Assembly: GCF_900174585.1 (NCBI RefSeq)
Contig: NZ_FWPT01000011.1
Location: 146,926-210,925 of the forward strand
Length of the DNA: 64,000 nucleotides
Source: Parendozoicomonas haliclonae
GTDB lineage: Bacteria; Pseudomonadota; Gammaproteobacteria; Pseudomonadales; Endozoicomonadaceae
Reading direction: 5' to 3'
The notes under the pieces were generated by a model. The model ran no database searches and was not told where the DNA came from. It worked only from the letters and a program-made list of their open reading frames with translations. How positions within the stretch are numbered: the stretch's first letter is position 1; each line of letters begins with the position of its first letter. Made by a program: the position numbers and the translations under genes. Below, one piece after another: positions 37,771-47,564 of this stretch.

Positions 37771-38138
37771 TTCTTCTTTTTAGGTACAACCATTCCAGCA
37801 ATGCCCTGGAACCACATCAGGCTCATCGGGTTACCTTCCACACGAATGGTCTTGTCCTGAATACCTTTCATAAAGGCCAACTGGGCATTCTTGGCGGTTA
37901 AAGCCTTGAAGCCTTCTTCAGCCGTATTAAAGCGCAGGCAGAATTCTGGATCTTTGGCCTGACCACCGCTGCTGGAGACTTTGTTATCTTTCACGCGGAA
38001 GGCTCGGCACACGCCATCATCGCTGGAAATTTCAAAGGACATATCCTTGCCTTCGAGCTTTTTAATAAAGGCCGGATTGTTGGAGCTGGCCCGCTTCATA
38101 AGAAAGCCAAGACCGATAAGCAGCAGTCGAAATTTCAC
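37746..38138 (-). CDS. SCP2-like lipid-binding protein with poly-lysine tail
   Basis: A 130-residue protein with a probable N-terminal hydrophobic segment (RLLLIGLGFLM) and an SCP2/sterol-carrier-like body (FEISSDDGVCRAFRVKDNKV...FCLRFNTAEEGFKALTAKNAQLAFMKGIQDKTIRVEGNPMSLMWF, given here in outline). It ends in a run of eight lysines then EAA. The lysine run is encoded opposite the T-tract of the cyuA terminator. Function unknown; lipid binding is inferred from fold resemblance. Confidence 0.8.
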   Translation of the reverse strand: MKFRLLLIGLGFLMKRASSNNPAFIKKLEGKDMSFEISSDDGVCRAFRVKDNKVSSSGGQAKDPEFCLRFNTAEEGFKALTAKNAQLAFMKGIQDKTIRVEGNPMSLMWFQGIAGMVVPKKKKKKKKEAA

Positions 38139-38305
38139 AGAATGTCCCCAGCGCTAAAAATCACAGCCGAGCATTTTATAAGCTTCCAGCGTATAAGCCA
38201 GTGCATCAGTGACATTTAGGGGAGCATTTAGGGTCAAAGGCGGCAGGGGAACAGCAGGCTGGTACCGGAGAGAAGGCACCAGCCATCGCTTTACTGAAGT
38301 TACGC

Positions 38306-38581
38306 TTACTTGTTTACAGCGTCTTTCAGAGCTTTGCCTGGTTTGAAGGCAACGGTGTTGCTTGCAGGAATCTGCATAGCTTCGCCAGTCTGTGGGTTCT
38401 TACCAGTACGGGCACCTCGGGCACGCTGGGTAAAAGAACCAAAGCCGATCAGGTTAACAGTCTCCTGACGCTCCATAGCCTGGGTGATTTGATCAATGAT
38501 GGCAGACAGTGCCTCGGCGGCCTGGTCTTTGCTCAGGTCGGCCTGATCTGCAATTGCAGCAACAAGTTCTGGCTTGCGCAT
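38306..38581 (-). CDS. hupB: DNA-binding protein HU-beta
   Basis: Nucleoid-associated bending protein. The 91-residue sequence has the HU pattern: KPELVAAIADQADLSK, GFGSFTQRARGARTGKNPQTGE with the DNA-binding arm, and VAFKPGKALKDAVN at the C-terminus. AGAGGAAG precedes the ATG. The roughly 300 bases between this gene and ubiC hold both divergent promoters and no gene that I can see. Confidence 0.96.
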   Translation of the reverse strand: MRKPELVAAIADQADLSKDQAAEALSAIIDQITQAMERQETVNLIGFGSFTQRARGARTGKNPQTGEAMQIPASNTVAFKPGKALKDAVNK

Positions 38582-38877
38582 GGCTTCCTCTCGAATCCGT
38601 TTTCTAGTTAGTGTTATTTTTTTATTTTCCCTGGCGGACCCTTCCCGAGTCCGAAACCGAGAACATGCAGCACATTCAAGCCTTTTTAGGCCTCTAGTGC
38701 CAGCACCAACATCAACCTTAAATCAGCCCCAGCCCAAGGGCAATACCAAATATCGCTGCAATATGCGTCTTTATGTCAATTACATAGTTATTAGCCACTA
38801 TCCAAAACTTGCATGCTTCTTATTTATCACGCATGCTCCGGAAAAATACTGCCCGGATGCGTTTAAGAATTTCCCTT

Positions 38878-39435
38878 ATGTCGTCTCGTCCTGTTGCACT
38901 GGATAACCAGCACTGGATCGGCTGTGATTCCCTTTCTGGTAGCATCGCCGATGAACAAAAACAGTGGCTAATTGACAGCGGCTCCCTAACCGCACGCCTG
39001 AAAAAGGCTTTCTCAGGGGATTTCAGGGTTGAGGTGCTTTTTCACGATTGGGATCAACCAACAGCGCAGGAGCGTCAGTTCCTGGATATGGCGGAAGATG
39101 AGCAGGCCAGCATTCGGGAGGTTCTGCTTATCTGTAATGGCGAGCCCATGGTCTTTGCCCGCAGCATTCTTCCAGCCAGCAGCCTTGAAGGCAAAAACAA
39201 AACGCTTCTAACACTTAAAGATAAACCGCTTGGCGAGTTTCTATTTGCCCAGCCAGACCTGAAACGCGGATTAATTGAAATAACACAGACATCGGACCGT
39301 AACGGGCAGACGGTCTGGGGTCGGCGCTCACGATTTACTCTGGATAACAAACCTCTGGCCGTGTGTGAATATTTCCTGCCGGCTCTGTTTACCGGAAATT
39401 CGGAGGCCATCCCCCCAGGGGTACTCTCTTTATGA
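38878..39435 (+). CDS. ubiC: Chorismate lyase
   Basis: Forms 4-hydroxybenzoate and pyruvate from chorismate, first step of ubiquinone synthesis. The 185-residue protein has the family arrangement: a [16 protein letters not shown] segment, [20 protein letters not shown] around the active-site Arg, and [23 protein letters not shown] at the C-terminus. ATG at 38878 is chosen on family length; the open frame extends upstream to 38809. The stop overlaps the ubiA start as ATGA. Confidence 0.92.
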   Translation: MSSRPVALDNQHWIGCDSLSGSIADEQKQWLIDSGSLTARLKKAFSGDFRVEVLFHDWDQPTAQERQFLDMAEDEQASIREVLLICNGEPMVFARSILPASSLEGKNKTLLTLKDKPLGEFLFAQPDLKRGLIEITQTSDRNGQTVWGRRSRFTLDNKPLAVCEYFLPALFTGNSEAIPPGVLSL

Positions 39436-40322
39436 CAGCAGACACATCAAGAATCACACCATCACGCTTACAAAATTATATTCAGCTCACCCGCTTTGAT
39501 CGTCCTATCGGAACCTTCCTGCTGCTCTGGCCAACCCTATGGGCCCTCTGGCTCGCCGCCGACGGCTGGCCACAGCTTGAGCTGGTGATTATTTTCAGTC
39601 TCGGAACGTTGCTGATGCGCTCTGCAGGCTGTGTTATCAATGACTTTGCCGATCGTGACTTTGATGGCCATGTGAAGCGCACCAAAGATCGCCCTCTGCC
39701 TTCCGGTAAAGTCAGTAAAAATGAAGCTCTCACTCTGTTTGCCGTCCTGTTAACCTGCTCCTTTGCGCTGGTTCTGATGACCAACCCGCTGACGATTACT
39801 CTTTCCTTTGCCGGGGCAGCTTTGGCAGTGATATACCCCTTTATGAAGCGTTACACCCATTTGCCGCAGGTGATTCTCGGTATGGCATTTGCGTGGGGCA
39901 TGCCCATGGCCTGGGCCGCACAAACCAACACTCTGGATCCGGTTGTCTGGCTGATCTTCTTCGGTTGCCTGCTATGGATTGTTGCCTATGACACTCAGTA
40001 CGCGATGGTAGACCGGGACGATGACCTGAAGATCGGTATTAAGTCGACTGCCATTCTGTTTGGCCGTCACGACAATAATATTATCGGCCTTTTGCAGGCT
40101 GGCACTCTGGGTATTCTGGCTATGGCTGGTTATCAGCTGGAAAGCGGCCCTCTTTATTATCTCGGTCTGGTCGGAATGGCGGCACTGTTTGTTTACCAGC
40201 ACTCCCTGACCCGGTTGCGCCAGCGGGACGATTGTTTCAAAGCTTTCTTGTCCAATCACTGGGCAGGGTTTTCTGTTCTCTGCGGCGTGATTGCCGATCG
40301 CTGCCTGACAGGTATTTTTTAA
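39432..40322 (+). CDS. ubiA: 4-hydroxybenzoate octaprenyltransferase
   Basis: Inner-membrane prenyltransferase attaching the polyprenyl tail to 4-hydroxybenzoate. The 296-residue protein has about eight to nine membrane spans and both Asp-rich motifs: [20 protein letters not shown] and [16 protein letters not shown]. Translationally coupled to ubiC (ATGA overlap). Confidence 0.96.
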   Translation: MTADTSRITPSRLQNYIQLTRFDRPIGTFLLLWPTLWALWLAADGWPQLELVIIFSLGTLLMRSAGCVINDFADRDFDGHVKRTKDRPLPSGKVSKNEALTLFAVLLTCSFALVLMTNPLTITLSFAGAALAVIYPFMKRYTHLPQVILGMAFAWGMPMAWAAQTNTLDPVVWLIFFGCLLWIVAYDTQYAMVDRDDDLKIGIKSTAILFGRHDNNIIGLLQAGTLGILAMAGYQLESGPLYYLGLVGMAALFVYQHSLTRLRQRDDCFKAFLSNHWAGFSVLCGVIADRCLTGIF

Positions 40323-40325
40323 CGA

Positions 40326-40970
40326 GTGTCCTCCAAACTGATCCAACAACTGGCCCATCAGTTGAGTCCTTTTCTTCCATCTGGCACTGCAGACATCAGT
40401 GCCAGATGGCTTATCGATAATCGCGTCAACCTTCGCATCTCCCGACCACGTAAAACCAAGCTCGGTGATTTTCGTCCGGCAGGACGAGGAAAGCCTCACC
40501 GCATCAGCGTGAATAAAGATCTGGATCCTTTGCAGTTTCTGATCACCTTCACCCATGAGATCGCCCATGCCCAAACCTGGGACAAGTACGGCTCTCGTGT
40601 GGCTCCCCATGGCAAGGAGTGGAAGAACTGTTACCGGGGGCATCTTGAAGAGATTCTGGCTCTGAATGTGCTTGAGCCCGAGGTAGCAAGTGCCGTCAAA
40701 CGGCATAGCCAGAACCCGAAAGCGAGCAGCTCATCCGACTGCGATATTCAAAAGCTCACACGCCCGGAACACCAAGGGCCCTTACTGAATGATCTCGGTG
40801 CGGGCGTCAGCTTTACTATCGACAGTGGGAAATCATTTAAGACAATTCGTCGGCTACGCAAATACTGGCTTTGCGAGGAGTTGTCTTCGGGGCGGCATTA
40901 TCGTGTTTTGGGCTCTCTGCCTGTTGCTGTTCACAACGCAGAGGAACACAATTTAAAGGTTGTCACGTAA
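40326..40970 (+). CDS. SprT-like zinc metalloprotease-domain protein
   Basis: A 214-residue protein with the zinc-metallopeptidase motif THEIAHAQTW (HEIAH) near residue 80 and a following His (APHGKEW) as probable third ligand, as in SprT proteins. The C-terminal half (KYWLCEELSSGRHYRVLG) lacks the usual pair of CxxC zinc-finger motifs. GTG at 40326 begins three bases after the ubiA stop. Its 3' end overlaps the Pho box of phoB. Substrate unknown. Confidence 0.82.
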   Translation: MSSKLIQQLAHQLSPFLPSGTADISARWLIDNRVNLRISRPRKTKLGDFRPAGRGKPHRISVNKDLDPLQFLITFTHEIAHAQTWDKYGSRVAPHGKEWKNCYRGHLEEILALNVLEPEVASAVKRHSQNPKASSSSDCDIQKLTRPEHQGPLLNDLGAGVSFTIDSGKSFKTIRRLRKYWLCEELSSGRHYRVLGSLPVAVHNAEEHNLKVVT

Positions 40971-40977
40971 CTGTAAC
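40960..40977 (+). promoter_or_regulatory. Pho box of phoB
   Basis: TTGTCACGTAACTGTAAC: two 7-base half sites four bases apart, close to the PhoB consensus. It spans the stop codon of the SprT-like gene (40968-40970) and lies about 70 bp before phoB, implying autoactivation of phoBR. Confidence 0.7.
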
Positions 40978-41044
40978 ATTGCCCATGTGTAATGCACTGG
41001 ACAAAAATAAATCTCGTAATTTCCATGGAGGAAATGGTTGAGCC

Positions 41045-41734
41045 ATGACAACAAACAAGATTCTCATTGTTGAAGATGAAGCCCCTATCCGGGAGATGAT
41101 TGTTGTTGCTCTGGAAATGGCTGGCTACGAGTGCCTCGAAGCAGAGGATGGCAAGGAAGCGCACGCAATTATCGTCGACAAGAAACCAGACCTGATTTTG
41201 CTGGACTGGATGCTGCCCAATATCAGCGGTATTGAGCTGGCCCGCCGCCTGAAACGCGATGAGCTGACATCATCCATTCCCATCATTATGCTGACCGCCA
41301 AAGGCGAAGAAGATAACAAGATTCAGGGCCTCGAAAGCGGCGCTGATGACTATATCACCAAGCCTTTCTCTCCTCGTGAGCTGGTTGCCCGTCTGAAAGC
41401 GGTTTTGCGCCGTACTCAAACACCAGGTCAGAGCGAGCCAATCGAAGTGGAAGGAGTGATGCTGGATCCAATCAGCCACAGAGTATCCATTGATGGCTCT
41501 CCTGCTGAGATGGGTCCAACCGAGTACAGACTCCTGCAGTTTTTCATGACGCATCAGGAGCGGGCTTACACCCGCAGTCAGTTGCTTGACCATGTCTGGG
41601 GCGGTAATGTGTATGTTGAAGAACGGACTGTTGATGTACACATTCGTCGCCTGCGCAAAGCTCTTGGTGGCGATTATGAAAAACTGATCCAGACAGTGCG
41701 TGGAACGGGCTATCGCTTCTCAATCAAAGCTTGA
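41045..41734 (+). CDS. phoB: Phosphate regulon response regulator PhoB
   Basis: Transcription activator for phosphate starvation genes. The receiver domain has the acidic pocket VEDEAP, the phosphorylated Asp54 in LLDWMLPN and Lys in [11 protein letters not shown]; the OmpR-type winged helix follows from about residue 130 ([26 protein letters not shown]). Full length at 229 residues. phoR follows 43 bases later. A Pho box is upstream. Confidence 0.97.
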   Translation: MTTNKILIVEDEAPIREMIVVALEMAGYECLEAEDGKEAHAIIVDKKPDLILLDWMLPNISGIELARRLKRDELTSSIPIIMLTAKGEEDNKIQGLESGADDYITKPFSPRELVARLKAVLRRTQTPGQSEPIEVEGVMLDPISHRVSIDGSPAEMGPTEYRLLQFFMTHQERAYTRSQLLDHVWGGNVYVEERTVDVHIRRLRKALGGDYEKLIQTVRGTGYRFSIKA

Positions 41735-41777
41735 GATAACCCGTTAACCAGACTCTGTATCCTGTGCCGGAGAAATA

Positions 41778-43106
41778 ATGAATCAAAGCTGGCATATTGC
41801 AGTCCTTAAACGGCTGGTTTTGCTGTTGGGTGGAGCGCTCGCTATTGGGCTGCTTACTGAACAGATTACTCTTTCCCTGCTCATCGCCTGCACAATCTAT
41901 CTGGCCTGGACGCTAAGAAACGTCTTTCGTCTCATCTCGTGGCTTGATAGTGCTGCCGAGTCTGCCGACATCCTTGAACCTCCCAGCGGCCATGGCCTGT
42001 GGGGGGAGTTGTTTGATGGCATGTACCGGCTGATGCGTAAACAGGAACGCGCCAGAAGCCGTTTGAAGGCCGTAATCAATCGTTTTCAGGAATCGACCAC
42101 CGCCCTGCGTGAAGCCGTTGTATTTACCAATGGTCAGGGACAGATTGAATGGTGGAACCCGGCCGCAGAGCATATCCTTGGCCTGCGCAATCCCCATGAT
42201 GTTGGCCAGCTGATTACCAACCTGATACGGCACCCACGCTTTGCCTGTTACTACGAGCAAAAATCTTATGGTGAACCGCTGATTCTTCCTTCACCTGTAT
42301 CCTCTGAGAAAAAGCTGCATTACTCCATTACCCTGTACGGGCCAGAGAATCGTCTGCTGATCGTTCGTGACAACACACGTATCCACCAGCTGGAGCAGAT
42401 GACCAAGGACTTCGTAGCCAATGTTTCTCACGAGCTGAGAACGCCTCTGACGGTTATTACCGGATATATTGAAACACTGTCTGATAACATCTCCCTGCTG
42501 CCTGCACCTCCCATACCGGTTATGCCGCGGGCACTGGATCAGATGCAATCACAGGCCATCCGCATGGCCAACACCATTGAAGACCTTCTGATTCTTTCCA
42601 AACTGGAAACCGCTGACAGTCAGCAGGATTTGATGCCTGTCTCCATTGCTCCACTGCTGGAAAGCGTTGCCAATGATGCTCGCTCATTCAGTGGCAACCG
42701 CAACCACAACATCACCATCGACTGTAAAACGGATACAAAAATTCTGGGCAACAGCAAAGAACTGCAGAGCGCGATCTCTAATATAGTTTTCAATGCGGTT
42801 AAGTACACGCCGGATAACGGCAACATCAGACTCAAATGGAATGTCGAACTGAATAACGGTTATCTGTCAGTTAAAGATGATGGCATTGGCATGGAGCCTC
42901 AGCATATTCCAAGGCTGACTGAACGTTTCTATCGAATAGACCGAAGCAGACATGCATCAACAGGTGGAACAGGGCTTGGGTTAGCCATTGTGAAGCATGT
43001 TCTGCTACGACACGATGCAACTTTGCTGGTTAAAAGCAGGCCAGGAAGAGGAAGCAGTTTTACCTGCCAGTTCCCACAAAGCAGGCTTCTGCGTGAAGCG
43101 GCCTGA
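41778..43106 (+). CDS. phoR: Phosphate regulon sensor histidine kinase PhoR
   Basis: Membrane kinase/phosphatase for PhoB. Hydrophobic segments at about residues 13-40 anchor it without a large periplasmic domain. A PAS domain (about 95-200, with VVFTNGQGQIEWWNPAAEHILGL) follows. The phosphoacceptor His218 is in VSHELRTPLTVITGY. The ATPase part has the N box (NIVFNAVKYTP) and G boxes (DDGIGM, TGGTGLGLAIVKH). Full length at 442 residues. Its stop directly abuts the stop of the convergent H-NS-like gene. Confidence 0.96.
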   Translation: MNQSWHIAVLKRLVLLLGGALAIGLLTEQITLSLLIACTIYLAWTLRNVFRLISWLDSAAESADILEPPSGHGLWGELFDGMYRLMRKQERARSRLKAVINRFQESTTALREAVVFTNGQGQIEWWNPAAEHILGLRNPHDVGQLITNLIRHPRFACYYEQKSYGEPLILPSPVSSEKKLHYSITLYGPENRLLIVRDNTRIHQLEQMTKDFVANVSHELRTPLTVITGYIETLSDNISLLPAPPIPVMPRALDQMQSQAIRMANTIEDLLILSKLETADSQQDLMPVSIAPLLESVANDARSFSGNRNHNITIDCKTDTKILGNSKELQSAISNIVFNAVKYTPDNGNIRLKWNVELNNGYLSVKDDGIGMEPQHIPRLTERFYRIDRSRHASTGGTGLGLAIVKHVLLRHDATLLVKSRPGRGSSFTCQFPQSRLLREAA

Positions 43107-43526
43107 TTAACGTTCTTCGATGATGCAGTCAGAACGTTCTTTGCCCATCCTTTGGAGATATTCCTGAAAGATTTTTGGCGCTCTGCCAGTCAGTGAACCT
43201 TCCCATTGGTGAGAGCTGCCATCCTTATCTCTGAACTCAAAAAGAAACCGTTTAATATTACGCTTCTTTTTTTCGCCTGTTGCAGGCTGACCGAAATCTT
43301 CGATCGATATTCCTTTTTCATCCATCATCCTGCGAATAGCATCAATGCTGCTTTGCTTGGCTTTCAGTTTTTCCTTTTCTTCGGCAACGGATTCCTTCTT
43401 TTCTGTAAGAACATCAGTCAGACGACTGACGATACGTTCCAGATCTTCAATATGTACATCTTTGAAGAGTCCACGCATTCTCGTTTTACTGCTTAACCGG
43501 TGCATTACTTCATCGAATACATTCAC
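43107..43526 (-). CDS. H-NS family nucleoid-associated protein
   Basis: A 139-residue protein with an N-terminal coiled-coil oligomerisation region (about 25-75, Lys/Glu-rich) ending in RRMMDEKGISIEDF, then a C-terminal DNA-binding domain with FRDKDGSSHQWEGSLTGRAPKIF, which fits the H-NS core pattern (aromatic-xGxGRxPK). The variant Gly-Ser-Leu-Thr-Gly-Arg replaces the usual QGR hook, so DNA specificity may differ. Likely a silencer of AT-rich DNA such as the pilin-ligase block (inference). It abuts phoR tail to tail. Confidence 0.8.
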   Translation of the reverse strand: MNVFDEVMHRLSSKTRMRGLFKDVHIEDLERIVSRLTDVLTEKKESVAEEKEKLKAKQSSIDAIRRMMDEKGISIEDFGQPATGEKKKRNIKRFLFEFRDKDGSSHQWEGSLTGRAPKIFQEYLQRMGKERSDCIIEER

Positions 43527-43889
43527 TTAATCAGCCTCCCGATATACAGATGATTAGAAAGTAGGTAATAGTGTTGGTACTGACAACATGAAATTTATTT
43601 TTAGAGAGCTCAGCGGAGACATTTATAAAGCAATAGAAAGCCTACTCGTAGCGGAGTCATGAATTCGCCATCTTTGGTTTAATTATTCTTTATGGCCCAC
43701 CAGCAGCCCCGATTACTGGCCTTAAGATTTCATGCATGCACTTTTTTGAGTCAAAAAGCTGTCATCTCCTTTTCAAGCCCAAACAACCCGATTTATCGAC
43801 AACCTTCACTCCTATACTGATTCGGTATCCCTGCGTTTTTGCCATGGTGCATTACCAGGATAACCAAAACTCATGGATGGAGTTGTACC
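43527..43889. other. Intergenic region with no gene seen
   Basis: About 360 bases between the divergent H-NS-like gene and the OmpA-type lipoprotein gene. No ORF with a ribosome site and no strong hairpin are visible. It presumably carries both promoters. Confidence 0.5.
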
Positions 43890-44462
43890 ATGATGAAGCA
43901 ATTACCCCGGGTATCCGCTGTGGTACTCATTCTTACGTTATTAGCCGGCTGTGCCTCTTCTGGTTTCAGCACAAGTTCTTCCCACTCAAAAGCAGATGAT
44001 TGGACACTCTGTGCAGCTAAAGGTGGTTTTGCACTCGGTATTCCCGCCGCGGTGTTTGATCTTGCTACCGGAGGTGTCGCCTTTATTGCTGGTGCACTTT
44101 TTGGTGGCGTGGCCTGTGCTGCCGCAGATAACGGTATGGCGGTTGTAAACTTCCCGCTGGATTCTGCTGCCCTTTCTAAACAACAGAAAGAGTTTCTGAA
44201 TACAGTGGCTTCTGAGCTTAAGCCTGGTATGACAGTTGAGGTTACCGGCCATACCTGTGATCTTGGTTCTCAGGGTTATAATCAGTCTCTCTCCCTAAAA
44301 AGAGCCGCCGCTGTTAAGGCTTACCTGATGAAGAAAGGTGTTAAAAAGCATCAGATCAAAACCTTCGCTAAAGGTGAGACCATGCCAGCAGTGGACAACA
44401 CCACTGAAGAAAACAGAAGCAAGAATCGTCGTGCGGAGATTCGTATCGTTGACAAAAAATAA
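43890..44462 (+). CDS. OmpA-family outer-membrane lipoprotein
   Basis: A lipoprotein of 190 residues. The signal peptide ends in the lipobox LLAGC (Cys at about residue 21), then a Ser-rich spacer. A Gly/Ala-rich hydrophobic segment (VAFIAGALFGGVACAAADNGMA) resembles a glycine zipper. An OmpA C-terminal peptidoglycan-binding domain follows (VEVTGHTCDLGSQGYNQSLSLKRAAAVKAYL, then NRSKNRRAEIRI). ATG 43890 has GGAG seven bases upstream. Single-gene unit ended by a strong terminator. It probably tethers the outer membrane to the cell wall. Confidence 0.9.
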   Translation: MMKQLPRVSAVVLILTLLAGCASSGFSTSSSHSKADDWTLCAAKGGFALGIPAAVFDLATGGVAFIAGALFGGVACAAADNGMAVVNFPLDSAALSKQQKEFLNTVASELKPGMTVEVTGHTCDLGSQGYNQSLSLKRAAAVKAYLMKKGVKKHQIKTFAKGETMPAVDNTTEENRSKNRRAEIRIVDKK

Positions 44463-44475
44463 TACTGATTAAATG

Positions 44476-44507
44476 AAAAATGCCCGGAAGTTATTCCGGG
44501 CATTTTT
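44476..44507. terminator. Bidirectional rho-independent terminator
   Basis: AAAAATGCCCGGAA / TTCCGGGCATTTTT 14-bp stem with a GTTA loop, with T-tracts on either strand. It serves the OmpA-type gene and possibly the convergent SpoVR operon. Confidence 0.9.
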
Positions 44508-44559
44508 ATTCCTGCATTCAAAACTCTTTTTTATGGCAACGACTTTCCGTTTCGATGAT

Positions 44560-46113
44560 TCAGGCTAATTCAATCATCGCATCTTTCTTTCCCTTCTCAC
44601 TATGCTTGGGACAGGAAAGCGTACGCCTGACGTTTTCACCGTCCACACTCTCCAGACGAACATCAAACTTCCACAACCGGTGAATGTGTTTCACGATATC
44701 TTCCGCACTTTCATCCAGAGGTCGCCCTTCATGCATAAAGTGCCGCAGCGTTAGAGAGCGATCGCCTTTGGTATGCACGTTATACACCTGAATATTTGGC
44801 TCCCGATTACCCAGATTGTATTGAGCCGCTAAAGCCTCCCGCACACTCCGGTAGCCGGCATCATCGTGGATGGCATCCACTTCGAGATAGGCATTCTTTT
44901 CATTGTCAGTAATACAGAACAGGCGCATATCCCGCATAACCTTCGGAGAGAGATACTGCAGGATAAAACTCTCATCCTTGAAGTTCTGCATGGCATGATG
45001 CACGGCATCCAGCCAATTGGTTCCAGCGAGATCCGGGAACCAGCGACGATCTTCATCATCCGGCTCTTCACAAATACGCTTGATATCCATAAACATCTTG
45101 AAGCCGAGCGTATAAGGATTGATACCCGAGAAGCGACGATCATCATAATCCGGCTGATAGATAACGCTGGTGTGCGAGTGAAGGAACTCCAGCATATAGC
45201 CCTCACCAATAATGCCTTCGTCATACAGCTTGTGCATAAGCGTGTAATGCCAGAAGGTCGCCCAGCCTTCATTCATCACCTGCGTTTGACGCTGCGGATA
45301 GAAGTATTGAGCAACCTTTCTTACGATGCGTACCAGCTCTCGCTGCCAGGTTTCCAGCAACGGGGCATTCTTCTCGATAAAATAGAGAATGTTCTCTTCC
45401 GGGTCCTTCGGGAAGCGCTCGGTGGTTTTCTGAACTTCCTTTTCCTGCTGAGGAATCGTACTCCAGATGTCGTTCAGCGTGCGCTGAATATACTCGGCCC
45501 GTTCCTGTTGGCGCTTCTCTTCCTCACCGGCAGAAAGCGGCCGTGGACGTTTATAACGATTCACTCCCTGATTCATCAGGGCATGGCAGGCATCCAGAAT
45601 CTCCTCGACTTCATCCACACCATACTTCTCTTCACATTGGGCGATGTAGTTTTTGGCGAACATCAGGTAATCGATAATGGATTCCGCATCTGTCCAGGTT
45701 CGGAACAGATAATTACCTTTGAAGAAAGAGTTATGCCCATAGCTGGCATGAGCCATCACCAGAATCTGCATAGCCATGGTGTTTTCTTCCATCAGATAGG
45801 CAATGCAAGGGTCGGAGTTAATTACGATTTCGTAGGCCAGGCCCATCTGCCCGCTCTGGTATCGCTGCTGGTTACTGAGGAAGTGCTTACCAAACGACCA
45901 GTGGCTGTACATCAATGGCATACCGACTGATGCATACGCATCCAGCATTTGTTCGGCACTGATGACTTCAATCTGATTGGGATAAGTATCCAGACGATAC
46001 TCGTCGGCTATACGAGCCAGCTCAGCGTCATACTGCTGAATAAGATCAAAGTTCCAGTCCGCGCCAGTACTGAGAGGCTCACGCTTTTTAGTATTATTCT
46101 GCTGCTCGGACAT
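44560..46113 (-). CDS. ycgB: SpoVR family protein
   Basis: A 517-residue cytoplasmic protein of the SpoVR family (E. coli YcgB), biochemical role unknown. Family features visible are SHWSFGKHFLSNQQRYQSGQMGLAYEIVINSDP near residue 70 (given in outline), HASYGHNSFFKGNYLF, and NEGWATFWHYTLMHKLYDEG near residue 280. The start overlaps the yeaH stop by one base (TAATG). Last gene of the yeaG-yeaH-ycgB group, which in E. coli is linked to stationary phase and nitrogen stress. Confidence 0.94.
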   Translation of the reverse strand: MSEQQNNTKKREPLSTGADWNFDLIQQYDAELARIADEYRLDTYPNQIEVISAEQMLDAYASVGMPLMYSHWSFGKHFLSNQQRYQSGQMGLAYEIVINSDPCIAYLMEENTMAMQILVMAHASYGHNSFFKGNYLFRTWTDAESIIDYLMFAKNYIAQCEEKYGVDEVEEILDACHALMNQGVNRYKRPRPLSAGEEEKRQQERAEYIQRTLNDIWSTIPQQEKEVQKTTERFPKDPEENILYFIEKNAPLLETWQRELVRIVRKVAQYFYPQRQTQVMNEGWATFWHYTLMHKLYDEGIIGEGYMLEFLHSHTSVIYQPDYDDRRFSGINPYTLGFKMFMDIKRICEEPDDEDRRWFPDLAGTNWLDAVHHAMQNFKDESFILQYLSPKVMRDMRLFCITDNEKNAYLEVDAIHDDAGYRSVREALAAQYNLGNREPNIQVYNVHTKGDRSLTLRHFMHEGRPLDESAEDIVKHIHRLWKFDVRLESVDGENVRRTLSCPKHSEKGKKDAMIELA

Positions 46114-47390
46114 TAAGCTTCCTTCTTCTCAAACAGTTTACGGAACACCGGATAGATATCCGCAGCCGACTTTATTTGTTCCATAGCGAACGAATCCGGG
46201 AAGTTGCCCTGAATCGTTTCGTACTCTCGCCAAAGGTTTTGGTGCTGCCGATCGGTAATCTCGACATAGGAGAAGTACTGCACCAGAGGCATCAATCCAT
46301 TGACCAGTATCTTGCTGCACACCGAGGAGTCCCCTTCCCAGTTGTCACCATCAGAGGCCTGGGCAACATAGATATTCCAGTCATTCGGGGAGTAGCGTTT
46401 GGTGATGATGTCTTTGGTCATATCTAGCGCGCTAGACACAATCGTTCCACCGGTCTCCCGGGAGTAGAAGAAGTCATCCTCATCCACTTCTTTGGCAGCC
46501 GTATGGTGACGAATAAAGACAACTTCGATCTGTTTATAACTGCGCTGCAGGAAAAGGTAGAGCAGGATAAAGAACCGTTTGGCCATATCCTTGATTTCCT
46601 GAGTCATGGAGCCTGAAACATCCATCACACAGAACATCACGGCCTTATTGGAAGGTCGAGGCACCTTCACAAAATTGTTGTAGCGCAGATCAATATCATC
46701 AATAAACGGCAGTTTCTTGAGCTTGCCGTTCAGTTCCTTAAGCTGTTCTCGGAGATAGGTCGCCCGCTCCTCATCCATGGCACCCGGCTGGACTTCCATT
46801 TCACGCAGTTCCCGCTTGAGCTTGCGAATATCCCGTCGTGTACCGCCCGAAAGAGCAATCCGACGGGCATGGGCACTGCGCAGGGAACGAACAATATTCA
46901 ATCTGTCTGGCGGGCCATCAGTGGTAAAGCCTGCCTGATGGGTTTTGAATTCAACCATGTCATGGAGCTGCTTCTCCCGCATATTCGGGAGCTCCAGACC
47001 ATCAAACATAAACTCGAGAAATTCATCGTGGTTGATCTGGAAGGTGAACTCATCCATCCCCTCCCCCTGATCACTGGCCTGCCCCTGACCGCCACCGCCC
47101 TGACCACCACCAGACGGTGGACGTTTAATACGGTCTCCGGCGATAAACTCTTTATTCCCAGGCATCACCTGCTGATGCTTGCCACCAGCACCATGATGAA
47201 AAATCGGTTCGGAAAGATCACGCTTGGGGATAGTAATACTGCTGCCACTCTCAACATCAGTAATACTTCGCTTGTTAACCGCTTCAGACACCGCCTTCTT
47301 AATATGTTTGCGATAACGGTTCATAAAGCGCTGGCGGTTTACAGTGCTTTTATTTTTGCCGTTGAGCCTTCTGTCGATGATCATGCTCAT
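46113..47390 (-). CDS. yeaH: YeaH/YhbH family protein (DUF444)
   Basis: A 425-residue protein of unknown biochemical role. It has an N-terminal basic segment ([21 protein letters not shown]), a Gly-rich stretch (about residues 80-100), and a C-terminal von Willebrand A-like domain with [15 protein letters not shown] (DxSxS metal site). ATG at 47390 has AGGGAG six bases upstream; the open frame continues to 47483 but lacks support. It pairs with the PrkA kinase upstream, whose partner it may be. Confidence 0.92.
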   Translation of the reverse strand: MSMIIDRRLNGKNKSTVNRQRFMNRYRKHIKKAVSEAVNKRSITDVESGSSITIPKRDLSEPIFHHGAGGKHQQVMPGNKEFIAGDRIKRPPSGGGQGGGGQGQASDQGEGMDEFTFQINHDEFLEFMFDGLELPNMREKQLHDMVEFKTHQAGFTTDGPPDRLNIVRSLRSAHARRIALSGGTRRDIRKLKRELREMEVQPGAMDEERATYLREQLKELNGKLKKLPFIDDIDLRYNNFVKVPRPSNKAVMFCVMDVSGSMTQEIKDMAKRFFILLYLFLQRSYKQIEVVFIRHHTAAKEVDEDDFFYSRETGGTIVSSALDMTKDIITKRYSPNDWNIYVAQASDGDNWEGDSSVCSKILVNGLMPLVQYFSYVEITDRQHQNLWREYETIQGNFPDSFAMEQIKSAADIYPVFRKLFEKKEA

Positions 47391-47564
47391 AGCGCACTCC
47401 CTGTGCTTCGGCGTTTCGATGTGAGACTTTCGGGGCGAGGCCGGCGCCATCCTTGGCACCGCGCTCACATCCCTGGTGATCACCTCGCCCCGTCCGTCTA
47501 ACAGCTACTGCATCTTTAAGTATGGCTGGTTATTAACTCCTTAGAGTTATTTCAACCTGCGTGC

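Noticed and set aside
44866..45930. Plus-strand frame of 354 codons opposite ycgB
   Set aside because: Antisense to the conserved SpoVR gene; no motif.
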